From assembly GCA_946494335.1 (NCBI GenBank), contig CAMMBV010000001.1:86830-150829 (forward strand): DNA of 64,000 bases, in the 5' to 3' direction. The stretch comes from an uncultured Ruminococcus sp. (GTDB lineage: Bacteria; Bacillota; Clostridia; Lachnospirales; Lachnospiraceae). Under the pieces are notes generated by a model. That model was not told the origin of the DNA. It did no database searches and saw only the letters and a program-made list of their open reading frames with translations. This document shows positions 26,577-35,085 of this stretch, piece by piece (position 1 is the stretch's first letter; each line of letters begins with the position of its first letter). The position numbers and the translations under genes were made by a program.

Positions 26577-27783
26577 CTCTGTATTTCTTTGGCGTCATAC
26601 CCACGTAGCTTTTGAAGATTTTTGTAAAGTAACTTTGATCTTCGAAGCCGCACATATTGGCGATCTGTACGATGCTGAGCTTTTCATCGGAAAACAGAAG
26701 CTTACTCTTTTCAATACGCACCTTATTAATATAATTGGTGATGGTCTCGCCCGTTTCCTTTTTGAAAATACTGCACAGGTAAGTCTTGCTCAGATAAGTC
26801 TTGGAGGCAATCTCGTCCAGCGTCAGCTTGTTCTGATAATGGGTCTGAATGTATTTGTCCACCTTGTGGATGGTCTCCGCATGTTTCAGCCTGTCATAAT
26901 CGAAGGTGGTGGAGATGAAACTGTGCATGACGTTGGATACCCAGGCGCTGAGATCCTCGATAGTCTTAAAGGTATCAATGTGTTTCAGAGAATTCTGGGT
27001 AATCAGGTCTACCTTTTCCATATCCGCGCCGGCATCCAGGGCTGTCCTGGAAATGACGATCATCAGCTCCGTGATGCGGGGCTTGATAGCCTCCAGGTTG
27101 GAGTTGTTGGCCACGTATATATAGGCCAGAATCTGGTTCAGGACATTTTCCGCCTCTTCCTTGTCGCGGTTGCGGATGGCCGAACGAAGCCGCCGCTCCT
27201 GGGTAATGGGGTAAGTATAGTAATCGTTTTCGCTGAAGCTTTTGATTTTCTCCGCGTAGATATTGTTAAGGAGTGATTCCTGGCTGTAAAAATACCTTCC
27301 GGCTCTGCCGTGGGAAATACCGGAGATGTAAGAGGTAATGGCCGACATCACTTCCGCCAGGCTCTGAATTTTTTCCGGGGGATAGCAGGGCATGGACGCC
27401 ACCAGTTTACGCAGATCTGAGTGGGGAATTTCAGACAGATAGTCGTCCATGTTTCCCATGCAGAGCGGTCCGGCGATGATGCCCCCTGCCAGGTTTCCTT
27501 TTTCATCGGAAATGAAAGTGGCTACCAGAACCAGTCCCAGGTTACAGAAATAAATGTACATGCCGTCCCAGCGATATGCCTCCTGACAGCCGTGGATAAA
27601 CGCATTGATCCCGTAACATTTGGAGGATAAGTATTTTTCACAGGTTTTGCACAGTGAGGTCGTCACATCCTGTTCCAGATACAGTTTGTTGTTGGTACAG
27701 TCCACCGGTATGCAGTGGATATCAAAGAGTGTTTCAAAATGGCGGCAGTATTTTTGTGCCTGCTTAATTAAAATTGAATCCAT
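26560..27783 (-). CDS. PocR-domain AraC-family transcriptional regulator
   Basis: 407 residues. The N-terminal ~170 residues match the PocR sensory domain (FDIHCIPVD, a Cys cluster LCKTCEKYLSSKC and CYG, RWDGMYIYFC, GPLCMG). Residues ~305-405 are a double helix-turn-helix (LTLDEIASKTYLSKTYLCSI, IVQIANMCGFEDQSYFTKIFK). PocR domains are linked to one-carbon, corrinoid and propanediol metabolism. The MtaA/UroD-like gene directly upstream on the same strand is the likely target or partner. Confidence 0.82.
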   Translation of the reverse strand: MDSILIKQAQKYCRHFETLFDIHCIPVDCTNNKLYLEQDVTTSLCKTCEKYLSSKCYGINAFIHGCQEAYRWDGMYIYFCNLGLVLVATFISDEKGNLAGGIIAGPLCMGNMDDYLSEIPHSDLRKLVASMPCYPPEKIQSLAEVMSAITSYISGISHGRAGRYFYSQESLLNNIYAEKIKSFSENDYYTYPITQERRLRSAIRNRDKEEAENVLNQILAYIYVANNSNLEAIKPRITELMIVISRTALDAGADMEKVDLITQNSLKHIDTFKTIEDLSAWVSNVMHSFISTTFDYDRLKHAETIHKVDKYIQTHYQNKLTLDEIASKTYLSKTYLCSIFKKETGETITNYINKVRIEKSKLLFSDEKLSIVQIANMCGFEDQSYFTKIFKSYVGMTPKKYRESRKR

Positions 27784-27885
27784 ATGTTTTGCACGTTCTT
27801 TCTGTTTTTGGAATTATATTTGAGTATATTATAAACATATCATAAGATAAATGAAAGAGCAAAGGTTTTATAAAAATTTTTCAAC

Positions 27886-27918
27886 AAAAAGGGGCAGCAA
27901 ATGATGAATCTGCTGCCC
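27886..27918 (-). terminator. Terminator of the MtaA/UroD-like gene
   Basis: The stem GGGCAGCA (27892-27899) / TGCTGCCC (27911-27918), followed on the minus strand by CTTTTTG, lies just after the gene's stop. Confidence 0.7.
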
Positions 27919-27952
27919 GGAGGAGGTAAGAAGCTCAAAAGCCAAATGAAGT

Positions 27953-28981
27953 TTACATAATAATATCCAACAGACGCTGTTTATAGTAGAAGGAGTTTAC
28001 CGTGTCGAAAAATGCGTCGATATTTTCAAATTCAGTCAGCGGCGGGATGTCACAGCCGGAAGAAATTACGAAATTCCGGTATTCTTTGCATTCTTCCAGC
28101 AGGCGGACTGTTTCAATCCGCACAGACTGAGGCGTTCCGTTGCGGAACTGCTGAGAGGGACTGATATTTCCCATGGCCACACAGTCAGCCGGCATATGAT
28201 CCAGCATATCTTTCATGCGGACGGCGTCTCCGAAATGGAATACGCGGCAGCCGGTATCCAGAATGCTGTCGATCAGCTGCAGCGCATAGTTGCCGCAGTT
28301 GTGGTAGATGATGATGAAGCCCTGTTCCTGAGTTGCTTCCACGATCTCTCTTACATACTTTGTGGAAAACTCCTGGATCAGCTGGGGTGAGAGAATTCCG
28401 GCCAGCGGCTCCGCCATAATGATTCCATGTGCGCCCGCTTCTTTGTAGGCTTTTATGTAATCAATCAGAAAATCTGTTGCCTTTCTGAGCAGTTTATGTA
28501 CCATATCAGGTTCTTCATAACAAAGAGGCATGATTTCATTTATATCTGCCAGACGGCCGGCCAGGGAAAACGGTCCTGTGCATCCTGCAAAAACCGGGCG
28601 GTCTGTAATCAGTTTCAGCGCTTTTCTTACACCCTCGATATAAATTCCGGTCCGGCCTTCGCCCACTTCAGGGATGCGCAGCGCATCGGCATCTTCTTCC
28701 GTCTCCACAATTTTTCCAATGATTGTGGGGACTTCGTCTGCAGCGTAAACGGCCCGCGCTCCGAAAGCCTCCGCTTCCACCGAAAGATCCATAAAGCTGG
28801 CGACAGCCGGCATGGGATACTTGTCCGCCAGCATTTTCATGCCAAGGGCCTGGTAATTGCTGTCTGTTACCAGCTCCTTGACCGTCACATACAATAGCTG
28901 TACGGATGGGAAAGAGAGCAGGGGAAAAGCCTTTTTGTCTTCCTGATAAATAAGTCTGTCAATCCATTTGTACATGTTCAT
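27953..28981 (-). CDS. Uroporphyrinogen decarboxylase-fold methyltransferase (MtaA/CmuA-like)
   Basis: 342 residues. The zinc site expected of methylcobamide:thiol methyltransferases is present: H-x-C in YHNCGNY and a later Cys in SSGCDIPP. The arginine pattern needed for true uroporphyrinogen decarboxylase is not obvious. Such proteins move methyl groups between a corrinoid protein and a thiol or folate. No corrinoid protein or MtaB/MttB partner lies in the window, so the substrate is unknown. ATG 28981 is preceded by TTGGAGGG at good distance; an upstream in-frame ATG (29005) has none. Confidence 0.75.
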   Translation of the reverse strand: MNMYKWIDRLIYQEDKKAFPLLSFPSVQLLYVTVKELVTDSNYQALGMKMLADKYPMPAVASFMDLSVEAEAFGARAVYAADEVPTIIGKIVETEEDADALRIPEVGEGRTGIYIEGVRKALKLITDRPVFAGCTGPFSLAGRLADINEIMPLCYEEPDMVHKLLRKATDFLIDYIKAYKEAGAHGIIMAEPLAGILSPQLIQEFSTKYVREIVEATQEQGFIIIYHNCGNYALQLIDSILDTGCRVFHFGDAVRMKDMLDHMPADCVAMGNISPSQQFRNGTPQSVRIETVRLLEECKEYRNFVISSGCDIPPLTEFENIDAFFDTVNSFYYKQRLLDIIM

Positions 28982-29147
28982 AATATATAACCCTCCAATA
29001 AACAATAGAGTAATGACCTGTGAAACATCTTTATAATATTTAAGATTTATAAAAATTTATAGCATACAAATATACTTTTTGGAAGAAAATTATTTTAAAA
29101 AATTAAAAATAAAAAAATATTTCGTTGCAGAAATGAGATCAGGGTGT

Positions 29148-29175
29148 TTGAACCGTCAAAAGATTGTGCTATAAT
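29148..29175 (+). promoter_or_regulatory. Promoter of the radical SAM gene
   Basis: TTGAAC (29148-29153), 16-bp spacer, TATAAT (29170-29175). The preceding ~120 bases are strongly AT rich and hold no gene. Confidence 0.6.
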
Positions 29176-29208
29176 GAAATTATAAAAAGTAAGAAAGAGG
29201 TAATAACA

Positions 29209-30078
29209 TTGAGATATGAAGGAATGGTATACCGGCCGCCCAGCGAGGCCAGAAGTCTGATTGTCCAGGTGACCATCGGCTGCGCACACAATAAATGTAC
29301 GTTCTGTACCATGTATAAAGATAAACAATTCAGAGTGCGGAAAAAAGAAGAGGTGCTGGAAGATTTTCAGATGGCATACGACACTTACGGAGATCGTATC
29401 CGGCGGATTTTCCTGGCGGACGGCGATGCTTTGATTGTCAAAACACCGGATCTTCTGGATATCCTGCATTTTATTAAGGAGCGTTTCCCGTCCGCCGAGC
29501 GGGTGACGTCCTATGGAACACCGGGAGATATCCTGCGTAAATCGGAAGAAGAGCTGAAATCATTGGCACAGGCCGGGCTTGATATGGTTTATATGGGAGC
29601 GGAATCCGGCGACGCAGTGACTTTGGAGAGGATCAACAAAGGGGTTACCAGAGAGGAGATCATTGAGGCGGGGCAGAAACTGCGCAGATGCGGAATCAAA
29701 TCTTCCATCACACTGATCTCCGGACTGGGAGGAAGAGAGCGAAAGAAAGAACATGCCGTGGAGTCAGCGAAGCTGATCAGCGCTATCAAGCCGGATTATG
29801 TGGGATTTCTTACCCTGATGCTGGATGAATCAACAGAGATATACCGTCAGATTGCAGCCGGGGAAATGGAACTTCTGACACCGGAAGAAGTGGTGGAGGA
29901 AATGCGGCTCTTCCTTACTAACGTGGATTCTCAGGGAACCGTTTTCCGGGCCAATCATGCGTCCAATTATGTGATACTGAAAGGAAATCTGAATCAGGAT
30001 ATCGACGATATGCTGCAGAGGCTGGACGATGTGGAGAAAGCCGGAAAATACCGGCCGGAGCGAGTCAGAGGATTATAG
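29209..30078 (+). CDS. Radical SAM protein
   Basis: 289 residues, cytoplasmic. Cluster ligands are in IGCAHNKCTFCTMY, a C-x4-C-x2-C spacing seen in this clostridial family rather than the textbook C-x3-C-x2-C. LADGDALIV and YMGAESGDAVTLERINKG continue the TIM-barrel. Start is TTG 29209 with GAAAGAGG 8 bases upstream, giving the family-typical RYEGMVYRPPSEA beginning. The reaction is not known. YqeY follows after 12 bases, probably in one operon. Confidence 0.82.
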   Translation: MRYEGMVYRPPSEARSLIVQVTIGCAHNKCTFCTMYKDKQFRVRKKEEVLEDFQMAYDTYGDRIRRIFLADGDALIVKTPDLLDILHFIKERFPSAERVTSYGTPGDILRKSEEELKSLAQAGLDMVYMGAESGDAVTLERINKGVTREEIIEAGQKLRRCGIKSSITLISGLGGRERKKEHAVESAKLISAIKPDYVGFLTLMLDESTEIYRQIAAGEMELLTPEEVVEEMRLFLTNVDSQGTVFRANHASNYVILKGNLNQDIDDMLQRLDDVEKAGKYRPERVRGL

Positions 30079-30090
30079 GAGGGAAAAAGT

Positions 30091-30528
30091 ATGGATCTGG
30101 AAACAATGAGAAAAGATATGGTTGCAGCCATGAAAGCGAGGGATAAGGTCCGCAAAGAGGCCATCTCCTCTGTGATTGCAGCGGTGAAAAAAACGGCTAT
30201 TGACGAGGGATGCCGGGATGACATTCCCGAAGCGCTGGTGGACCGGGTGATTTTAAAAGAGCTGAAGACTGTAAAAGAGCAGGTAGATACCTGTCCGGAT
30301 CAGCGGAAAGATCTGAAAGAAGAGTATCAGGCACGCTATGATATTATCAGTGAATATGCGCCCAAACTTCTTTCCGAGGAGGAAATCAAAGCCGTGCTGC
30401 AGGAAAAGTTTGCCGATCTGCTGGCCACAAAAAATAAAGGTCAGATCATGAAAGCCGTTATGGGCGAACTGAAAGGGAAAGCGGACGGCAAGGTTATCAA
30501 CCAGGTTGTTGCAAACTTGTGTGAGTAG
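30091..30528 (+). CDS. yqeY: GatB/YqeY domain protein
   Basis: 145 residues, the whole YqeY family length. All-helical sequence with the R..AIS SVIAAVKK start and the C-terminal NKGQIMKAVMGELKGKADGKVIN, which resembles the tail domain of GatB. It probably binds tRNA or assists amidotransferase-like reactions; function is not firmly established. GGAGGG precedes the ATG. Confidence 0.85.
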   Translation: MDLETMRKDMVAAMKARDKVRKEAISSVIAAVKKTAIDEGCRDDIPEALVDRVILKELKTVKEQVDTCPDQRKDLKEEYQARYDIISEYAPKLLSEEEIKAVLQEKFADLLATKNKGQIMKAVMGELKGKADGKVINQVVANLCE

Positions 30529-30580
30529 AATTTCGAAAACTGGTTTATGCTAACGTAAAACGGGAAATGTGGTGAGAAAA

Positions 30581-31357
30581 ATGAAATTTGATATGCACTG
30601 CCATACAAAAGAAGGCTCCATGGACGGAAAGGTTCCGATAGAGGACTATATCATTCGTCTGAAAGAGCTGGGTTTTAAAGGGATGCTGGTATCCGACCAT
30701 AATACCTACAATGGATACCGGGAATGGAAGAATACGATAAAAGGGAAGCGCCACAAAGACTTTGTCGTACTGAAAGGTATTGAATACGATACCATTGATG
30801 CGGGGCATATTCTGGTTATTATGCCGGAGGGCGTAAAAATCCGGGTACTTGAGCTGCGCGGACTGCCGGTGCGGATTCTGATAGATGTCGTTCATAAAAA
30901 CGGGGGTATTCTGGGGCCGGCACACCCCTGCGGAGAGAGATATCTGAGCATCGTCAATACGAAAAAAAAGAAAAACAAGGACGCTATTCTGAGAAAATTT
31001 GATTTCATTGAAACTTTTAATGCGTGTGAATCAGAGCAGAGCAATGAGGCGGCCACAAAGCTGGCGGAACATTTCATGAAGCCGGGTTTTGGCGGCAGCG
31101 ATTCTCATCGTTATGACTGTATTGGGACGGCTTATACAGAGCTTCCCAAAGAGATTAAAAGAGAATCGGATTTGATTCGCTATATACAAAGCGGCGGTGA
31201 GGTCTCCTGCGGAGGCACACCCTACACAAAGACCACAAAAGATAAGATGGGAAAATGGCATCAGATTCTGGTTCAGTCTTTCTACCTGTATAACAAAACG
31301 GCCAGTCTGTACCGGAAACACAGAAGAAAAGAAGAATTGAAAAAACTTCACGTTTAA
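30581..31357 (+). CDS. PHP-domain metal-dependent phosphoesterase
   Basis: 258 residues. DMHCHTKEGSMDG, VSDHNTYNGY, KGIEYDT, HPCGER and GGSDSHRYDCIGTAYTE give the histidine/aspartate metal ligands of the PHP superfamily. A stand-alone PHP domain, so nucleotide phosphoesterase or histidinol-phosphatase-like activity is possible. The basic tail (YRKHRRKEELKKL) may bind nucleic acid. ATG 30581 chosen over GTG 30569/30572. Ends just before a bidirectional terminator. Confidence 0.8.
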   Translation: MKFDMHCHTKEGSMDGKVPIEDYIIRLKELGFKGMLVSDHNTYNGYREWKNTIKGKRHKDFVVLKGIEYDTIDAGHILVIMPEGVKIRVLELRGLPVRILIDVVHKNGGILGPAHPCGERYLSIVNTKKKKNKDAILRKFDFIETFNACESEQSNEAATKLAEHFMKPGFGGSDSHRYDCIGTAYTELPKEIKRESDLIRYIQSGGEVSCGGTPYTKTTKDKMGKWHQILVQSFYLYNKTASLYRKHRRKEELKKLHV

Positions 31358-31363
31358 GCAAAG

Positions 31364-31404
31364 AAAAGGAACTATCAGATTAACCACTTCTGACAGTTCC
31401 TTTT
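31364..31404. terminator. Bidirectional terminator (PHP gene and candidate small RNA)
   Basis: AAAAGGAACT / AGTTCCTTTT with inner TCAGA/TCTGA pairing. On the plus strand the tail is TTTTAAATTT; on the minus strand it is CTTTTCTTTG. It can end both the PHP mRNA and the minus-strand transcript from 31567. Confidence 0.75.
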
Positions 31405-31462
31405 AAATTTCGTTGTCCATTGGATTGTACCTCAAATCATAAATTTTTGTTTTGGATGTTAG

Positions 31463-31542
31463 CTTAAGTTTTTGGTGGTCTGTACCTTCCTTTCATAAAA
31501 TTTCGGGGTAAATCTTTAAGTTTTCGGTGGTCCGTCCTCCTT
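31463..31542 (-). repeat. Two tandem ~29-nt direct repeats inside the candidate small RNA
   Basis: Copy 1 at 31463-31492 and copy 2 at 31514-31542, about 50 bases apart start to start. The shared minus-strand text is an AGG-rich 5' part, then GACCACC(A/G)AAAACTTAA. They differ by a few substitutions and one indel. Confidence 0.7.
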
Positions 31543-31573
31543 ATTCTTAATATTTCTTTCTTTTGATAGTGAT

Positions 31574-31602
31574 ATTATATCTGATAAAAAACGAAAAGTC
31601 AA
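31574..31602 (-). promoter_or_regulatory. Promoter of the candidate small RNA
   Basis: On the minus strand TTGACT (31597-31602), a 17-bp spacer and perfect TATAAT (31574-31579). It is one of the best promoter matches in the window, yet no protein gene follows it. Confidence 0.7.
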
Positions 31603-31658
31603 GAATAAAAATAAATAAATATAAAAATAAATTCTTAAGTAACAGAATAAAATAACTA

Positions 31659-31690
31659 ATAATTTAAAATAACTGAAAATTTTAAATTAT
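31659..31690 (-). other. AT-only inverted repeat after ybaK
   Basis: ATAATTTAAAAT and ATTTTAAATTAT are perfect 12-bp inverted repeats around an 8-base loop, directly after the ybaK stop. A weak hairpin of only A-T pairs; it might help end the ybaK transcript. Confidence 0.35.
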
Positions 31691-31694
31691 ATAA

Positions 31695-32174
31695 TCACCT
31701 GGTGCAGATCGATTCAAATTTTCCACGGACAAGTTTACATAAAGCTTCGGGAGAGAGACAGATGGAAACGCCGATTTTTCCGCCGCTGATATAGATGGTT
31801 TCAAAATGCTGCGCACAGCTTTCGATGAAAGTAGGAAATTGTTTCTTCATGCCGATGGGGCTGCAGCCGCCGCGGATATATCCGGTGACAGTGTTGATCT
31901 CTTTTACATGAATCATTTCCACTGACTTTTCACCGGCTGCTTTTGCCGCCAGTTTCAGATCCACTTCCCGGGCAATGGGGACGACATAGACATAGTACTG
32001 ACCGCTTTTGCCGCGGGCAACAAGGGTTTTAAAAGACTGCTCCACCGGTGCGTGGGTAAGCTGCGCCGTATGCAGTCCGTCGATAAACTCATCACATTCA
32101 TAATAGATCGCCTCATAAGGGATCTTGTTTTTATCCAGAATCCGCATCACATTTGTTTTCGTTTCTTTGGCCAT
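31695..32174 (-). CDS. ybaK: YbaK/EbsC-type Cys-tRNA(Pro) deacylase
   Basis: 159 residues, the full length of the single-domain YbaK family. KTLVARGKSGQYYVYVVPI and the GGCSPIGMKKQFPTFI loop with TIYISGGKIGVSICLSPEAL are typical. Hydrolyses Cys mischarged on tRNA-Pro. AGGAGG lies before the ATG; the minus-strand promoter at 32198-32226 drives it. Confidence 0.88.
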   Translation of the reverse strand: MAKETKTNVMRILDKNKIPYEAIYYECDEFIDGLHTAQLTHAPVEQSFKTLVARGKSGQYYVYVVPIAREVDLKLAAKAAGEKSVEMIHVKEINTVTGYIRGGCSPIGMKKQFPTFIESCAQHFETIYISGGKIGVSICLSPEALCKLVRGKFESICTR

Positions 32175-32197
32175 TTTTTATTCCTCCTGACCATAGC

Positions 32198-32226
32198 ATT
32201 GTACTACCTGGACAGAAAAACTGCAA
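32198..32226 (-). promoter_or_regulatory. Promoter of ybaK
   Basis: On the minus strand TTGCAG (32221-32226), 17-bp spacer, TACAAT (32198-32203). Confidence 0.6.
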
Positions 32227-32258
32227 TGGTGACATTTTGAAACAAATGGAAAAAGTGC

Positions 32259-32287
32259 TGGACAGAAGGGCGGATATGTGGTTTAAT
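32259..32287 (+). promoter_or_regulatory. Promoter of the Tad pilus operon
   Basis: TGGACA (32259-32264), 17-bp spacer, TTTAAT (32282-32287), both 5 of 6. The leader of about 75 nt contains a hairpin CCATCAG-TT-CTGATGG (32308-32323). A second CTGGACAGAA copy lies at 32208-32217. All following genes to about 41.9 kb overlap or nearly touch, consistent with one operon. Confidence 0.6.
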
Positions 32288-32370
32288 GGGTTCAAGCTTC
32301 TTAAAGCCATCAGTTCTGATGGTGATTCCCATTTAAGTAAATTTTATATGAGTACAGGGGAGGTGTATAA

Positions 32371-32883
32371 GTGCCCTTATACGACAAACTGCTGTTTTCT
32401 ATGGCTTTTCTGGCAGCAGGCTGTGATTTGAAAATGGAAAAGATACCCAATGAGGCCATTTGTCTGTTCTGGGGAACCGGTTTTATATATCAGGTTCTGA
32501 CGGCAGGCTGGAAAGGCGTCGGAAGCTGGCTCTTGGGAGCAATGCTGCCGGCCGCGGCGTTGGCGCCGCTGTTTTTCTTTCGTATGACGGGAGCGGGTGA
32601 TATCAAGCTGCTCTCGGCTCTGGGAGGCATGATGGGACCGCAGACGGTTCTAAAATGTATTCTTGTATCTTTTGTCGCGGGAGCGTTTATCAGCGCGGCA
32701 ATTCTTCTTGAGACGGGAAGTCTCATAATTCGTCTTCGGCATCTCGCCGGTTATTTTCAGAAAATGTTTCAAAGTAAAACGGTCGTTCCCTATTATCAGA
32801 GGGGAAAACGACTGGAAAATATACATTTCAGCGTGCCGGTTTTCATGGCGGTCATGCTGCATATAGGAGGGTTTTATCAATGA
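32371..32883 (+). CDS. A24-family prepilin peptidase (TadV/CpaA-like)
   Basis: 170 residues with several hydrophobic helices. The two catalytic aspartates are in CDLKMEKIPN (near residue 17) and GAGDIKLLSALG. This enzyme would cleave the leader of Flp and TadE-type pilins at the inner face of the membrane. GTG start with GGGGAGG 7 bases upstream. First gene of the Tad locus; its TGA overlaps the next ATG. Confidence 0.82.
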   Translation: MPLYDKLLFSMAFLAAGCDLKMEKIPNEAICLFWGTGFIYQVLTAGWKGVGSWLLGAMLPAAALAPLFFFRMTGAGDIKLLSALGGMMGPQTVLKCILVSFVAGAFISAAILLETGSLIIRLRHLAGYFQKMFQSKTVVPYYQRGKRLENIHFSVPVFMAVMLHIGGFYQ

Positions 32884-33908
32884 ACAGCGGAAAAAATGTA
32901 CTGGCTGTATGTGATCTGGAGGCGGCCTATGCCTGCAATTTTGTGGAGTACGTACACAGAAAAAACAGTATGCCTTTTGATATCCAGGCTTTTACCGGTC
33001 TGGATTCCCTGAAAAAATTTGCAGAAAAGCAGAGGATAGAAATCTTACTGATCTCCGACAAGGCCATGTGCGAGGAAGTCAGGACACTGGATATCGGACA
33101 GATTGTGATCCTGTCCGAGGGTGTGCATCACCCCATGCTGGACTGTTACCCCAGCGTATATAAGTACCAGTCCTCTGATGCGGTGATAAGGGAAGTGATG
33201 AACTGTTATGGGGCAAAGGAAAAGCTTTGCTTTCAGGATACAGGGAACCGGCAGAAAAAAGAGCGCATCGGCGTCTATTCCCCGGTGGGCCGCACGGCAA
33301 AAACCTCCTTTGCCCTGACGCTGGGTCAGATTCTGGCCCGGGAAAAGCCCGTGCTTTACCTGAACCTGGAAGAGTACGCGGGATTTGAACAGCTTCTGGG
33401 ATGCAGTTATGAACGGAATATAGGGGATCTGATTTATTATATCCGGCAGGAGTACAGCAACCTGCCGCTGAAGATCAGCGGGATGGTACAGACCATAAAT
33501 CATCTGGATTATCTTCCGCCGGCGATGTCGCCTATGGATATTCAGAATACCACGCTGGAAGAATGGCTGAAGCTTTTGGATGAAATTGAAAAAAACACCG
33601 CCTATGAGACGGTGATACTGGATTTCGGTGATGGGGTGAATGATCTGTATGCACTGCTGAATCACTGCAGCAGAATCTACATGCCGGTGCGGGGCGATGC
33701 GATGTCCACAGCCAAGCTGCAGCAGTTTGAACATCTTCTAAAGGCGTGGAATTATACAGGATTACTGGAGCGGATTGAAAAACTGAAGCTTCCCTACCAC
33801 AGGACAGAAAGAACCGGAAAAGAGTATCTAGATGAACTGGTCTGGAGCCAGCTGGGAGATTTTGTCCGGGGACTTGTGAGAAAGGAAAAAAAGAGTGACG
33901 GAATTTGA
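32880..33908 (+). CDS. tadZ: TadZ/CpaE-like ParA-family protein
   Basis: 342 residues. A receiver-like N-terminal domain (LAVCDLEAAYACNFVEYV, ILLISDKAM, IVILSEG) is followed by a MinD/ParA-like domain (KERIGVYSPVGRTAKTSFALTLGQ, LYLNLEEYAG, ETVILDFGDGVNDL). The deviant Walker A retains Lys (GRTAKTS). TadZ proteins place the pilus machine at its site in the cell. Overlaps the peptidase gene by 4 bases and tadA by 14. Confidence 0.8.
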   Translation: MNSGKNVLAVCDLEAAYACNFVEYVHRKNSMPFDIQAFTGLDSLKKFAEKQRIEILLISDKAMCEEVRTLDIGQIVILSEGVHHPMLDCYPSVYKYQSSDAVIREVMNCYGAKEKLCFQDTGNRQKKERIGVYSPVGRTAKTSFALTLGQILAREKPVLYLNLEEYAGFEQLLGCSYERNIGDLIYYIRQEYSNLPLKISGMVQTINHLDYLPPAMSPMDIQNTTLEEWLKLLDEIEKNTAYETVILDFGDGVNDLYALLNHCSRIYMPVRGDAMSTAKLQQFEHLLKAWNYTGLLERIEKLKLPYHRTERTGKEYLDELVWSQLGDFVRGLVRKEKKSDGI

Positions 33909-35085
33909 GATACTGCAGAAAGCTCTGATGGAACGTCTGGAACAGACGCCGGATCTGTCCGACCGGCAGATTGAGGAGCTTATCGATGAAATGATGCTGG
34001 AAAAAGGGCGGGGGCGGCAGCTGCCGCTGACCAGCAAGGTAAAGCTTAGAAAGGAACTGTTTGACTCCGTCCGCAGACTGGACGTGATCCAGGATCTGAT
34101 TGATGATCCGAAAGTGACGGAGATCATGGTCAACAGCTGTGATCAGATTTTTGTCGAACGGGGAGGAAGGGTCACCCGATATGAAAAGAAATTCACATCC
34201 AGAGAAAAACTGGAGGACGTGATTCAGCAGATTGTGGGAAAGTGCAATCGTATTATCAATGAAAGCAGTCCCATAGTGGATGCAAGACTTGATAATGGAG
34301 CACGGGTTAATGTTGTAGTTGAGCCTGCATGCATAGGGGGGCCAGTGATGACCATTCGCCGGTTCCCCGATTCTCCTATAACCATGGAACGGCTGATTGC
34401 CCTGGGAAGTATTACCAAGGAAGCAGCTTCTTTTCTGGGGGATCTGGTAAAGAGCGGCTATTCCATCTTAATCGGAGGCGGAACGTCAGCGGGGAAAACA
34501 ACATTTCTCAATGCACTGTCTGATTCCATACCAAAGGATGAAAGAATTATCACCATTGAGGATACGGCGGAACTTCAGATTCAGGGCATTGAAAATCTGG
34601 TGCGTCTGGAAGCACGCAGCGCCAATATAGAAGGAGGAAGACAGATCACCATCCGTGACCTGATCAAGACGGCGCTGCGGATGCGGCCAAGCAGAATTAT
34701 TGTCGGTGAAGTAAGGCAGGAGGAAGCCATCGACCTGCTTCAGGCCTGGAACACAGGGCATGAGGGCAGCATAGGAACACTGCATGCCAACAGTACGAAG
34801 GATATGGTCAGCCGGATGGAAACCATGGTACTGATGGGAATGCAGCTTCCGCTGGAAGCCATCCGGCGGCAGATTGCTTCCGGTGTGGATATTATGGTGC
34901 ATCTTGGACGGCTGCGGGATAAAAAGAGAAGAGTCCTGGAGATCAGCGAGGTGACCGGGTTTGAGGATGGCGATGTAAAGCTGGAGACGCTGTATGCGTG
35001 GGATGACAGAAAGAAAATACTGAAAAAAGTGCACCCGCTGAAATTTACGGAAAAGCTGGAAAGGATGAAGGGATATGAAATGTGA
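33895..35085 (+). CDS. tadA: TadA/CpaF secretion ATPase
   Basis: 396 residues. N-terminal helical domain, then ITEIMVN-like VTEIMVNSCDQIFVE, Walker A GGGTSAGKTTFLN, Asp box ITIEDTAELQI, Walker B RPSRIIVGEVR and His box GSIGTLHANS. This is the hexameric motor for Flp pilus assembly. GTG start inside the end of tadZ. No sign of damage. Confidence 0.92.
   Translation: MTEFEILQKALMERLEQTPDLSDRQIEELIDEMMLEKGRGRQLPLTSKVKLRKELFDSVRRLDVIQDLIDDPKVTEIMVNSCDQIFVERGGRVTRYEKKFTSREKLEDVIQQIVGKCNRIINESSPIVDARLDNGARVNVVVEPACIGGPVMTIRRFPDSPITMERLIALGSITKEAASFLGDLVKSGYSILIGGGTSAGKTTFLNALSDSIPKDERIITIEDTAELQIQGIENLVRLEARSANIEGGRQITIRDLIKTALRMRPSRIIVGEVRQEEAIDLLQAWNTGHEGSIGTLHANSTKDMVSRMETMVLMGMQLPLEAIRRQIASGVDIMVHLGRLRDKKRRVLEISEVTGFEDGDVKLETLYAWDDRKKILKKVHPLKFTEKLERMKGYEM

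Larger units (their letters stand above)
31360..31567 (-). ncRNA. Candidate small RNA with duplicated motif
   Basis: No convincing ORF lies between the PHP gene and ybaK. A near-consensus minus-strand promoter (31574-31602) would start a transcript near 31567 that ends at the terminator 31364-31404, about 200 nt. It carries two copies of a GGACCACCGAAAACTTAAAG-like block (31514-31542 and 31463-31492) and five ANGGA motifs, two of them in the AAGGAGGACGGA stretch. Such motifs could bind CsrA-like proteins or mimic ribosome sites. This is inferred from promoter plus terminator; expression is not shown. Confidence 0.6.

Noticed and set aside
32282..32370. c-di-GMP riboswitch before the Tad locus
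   Set aside because: Only a CCATCAG/CTGATGG hairpin is present; the conserved GEMM segments are absent.
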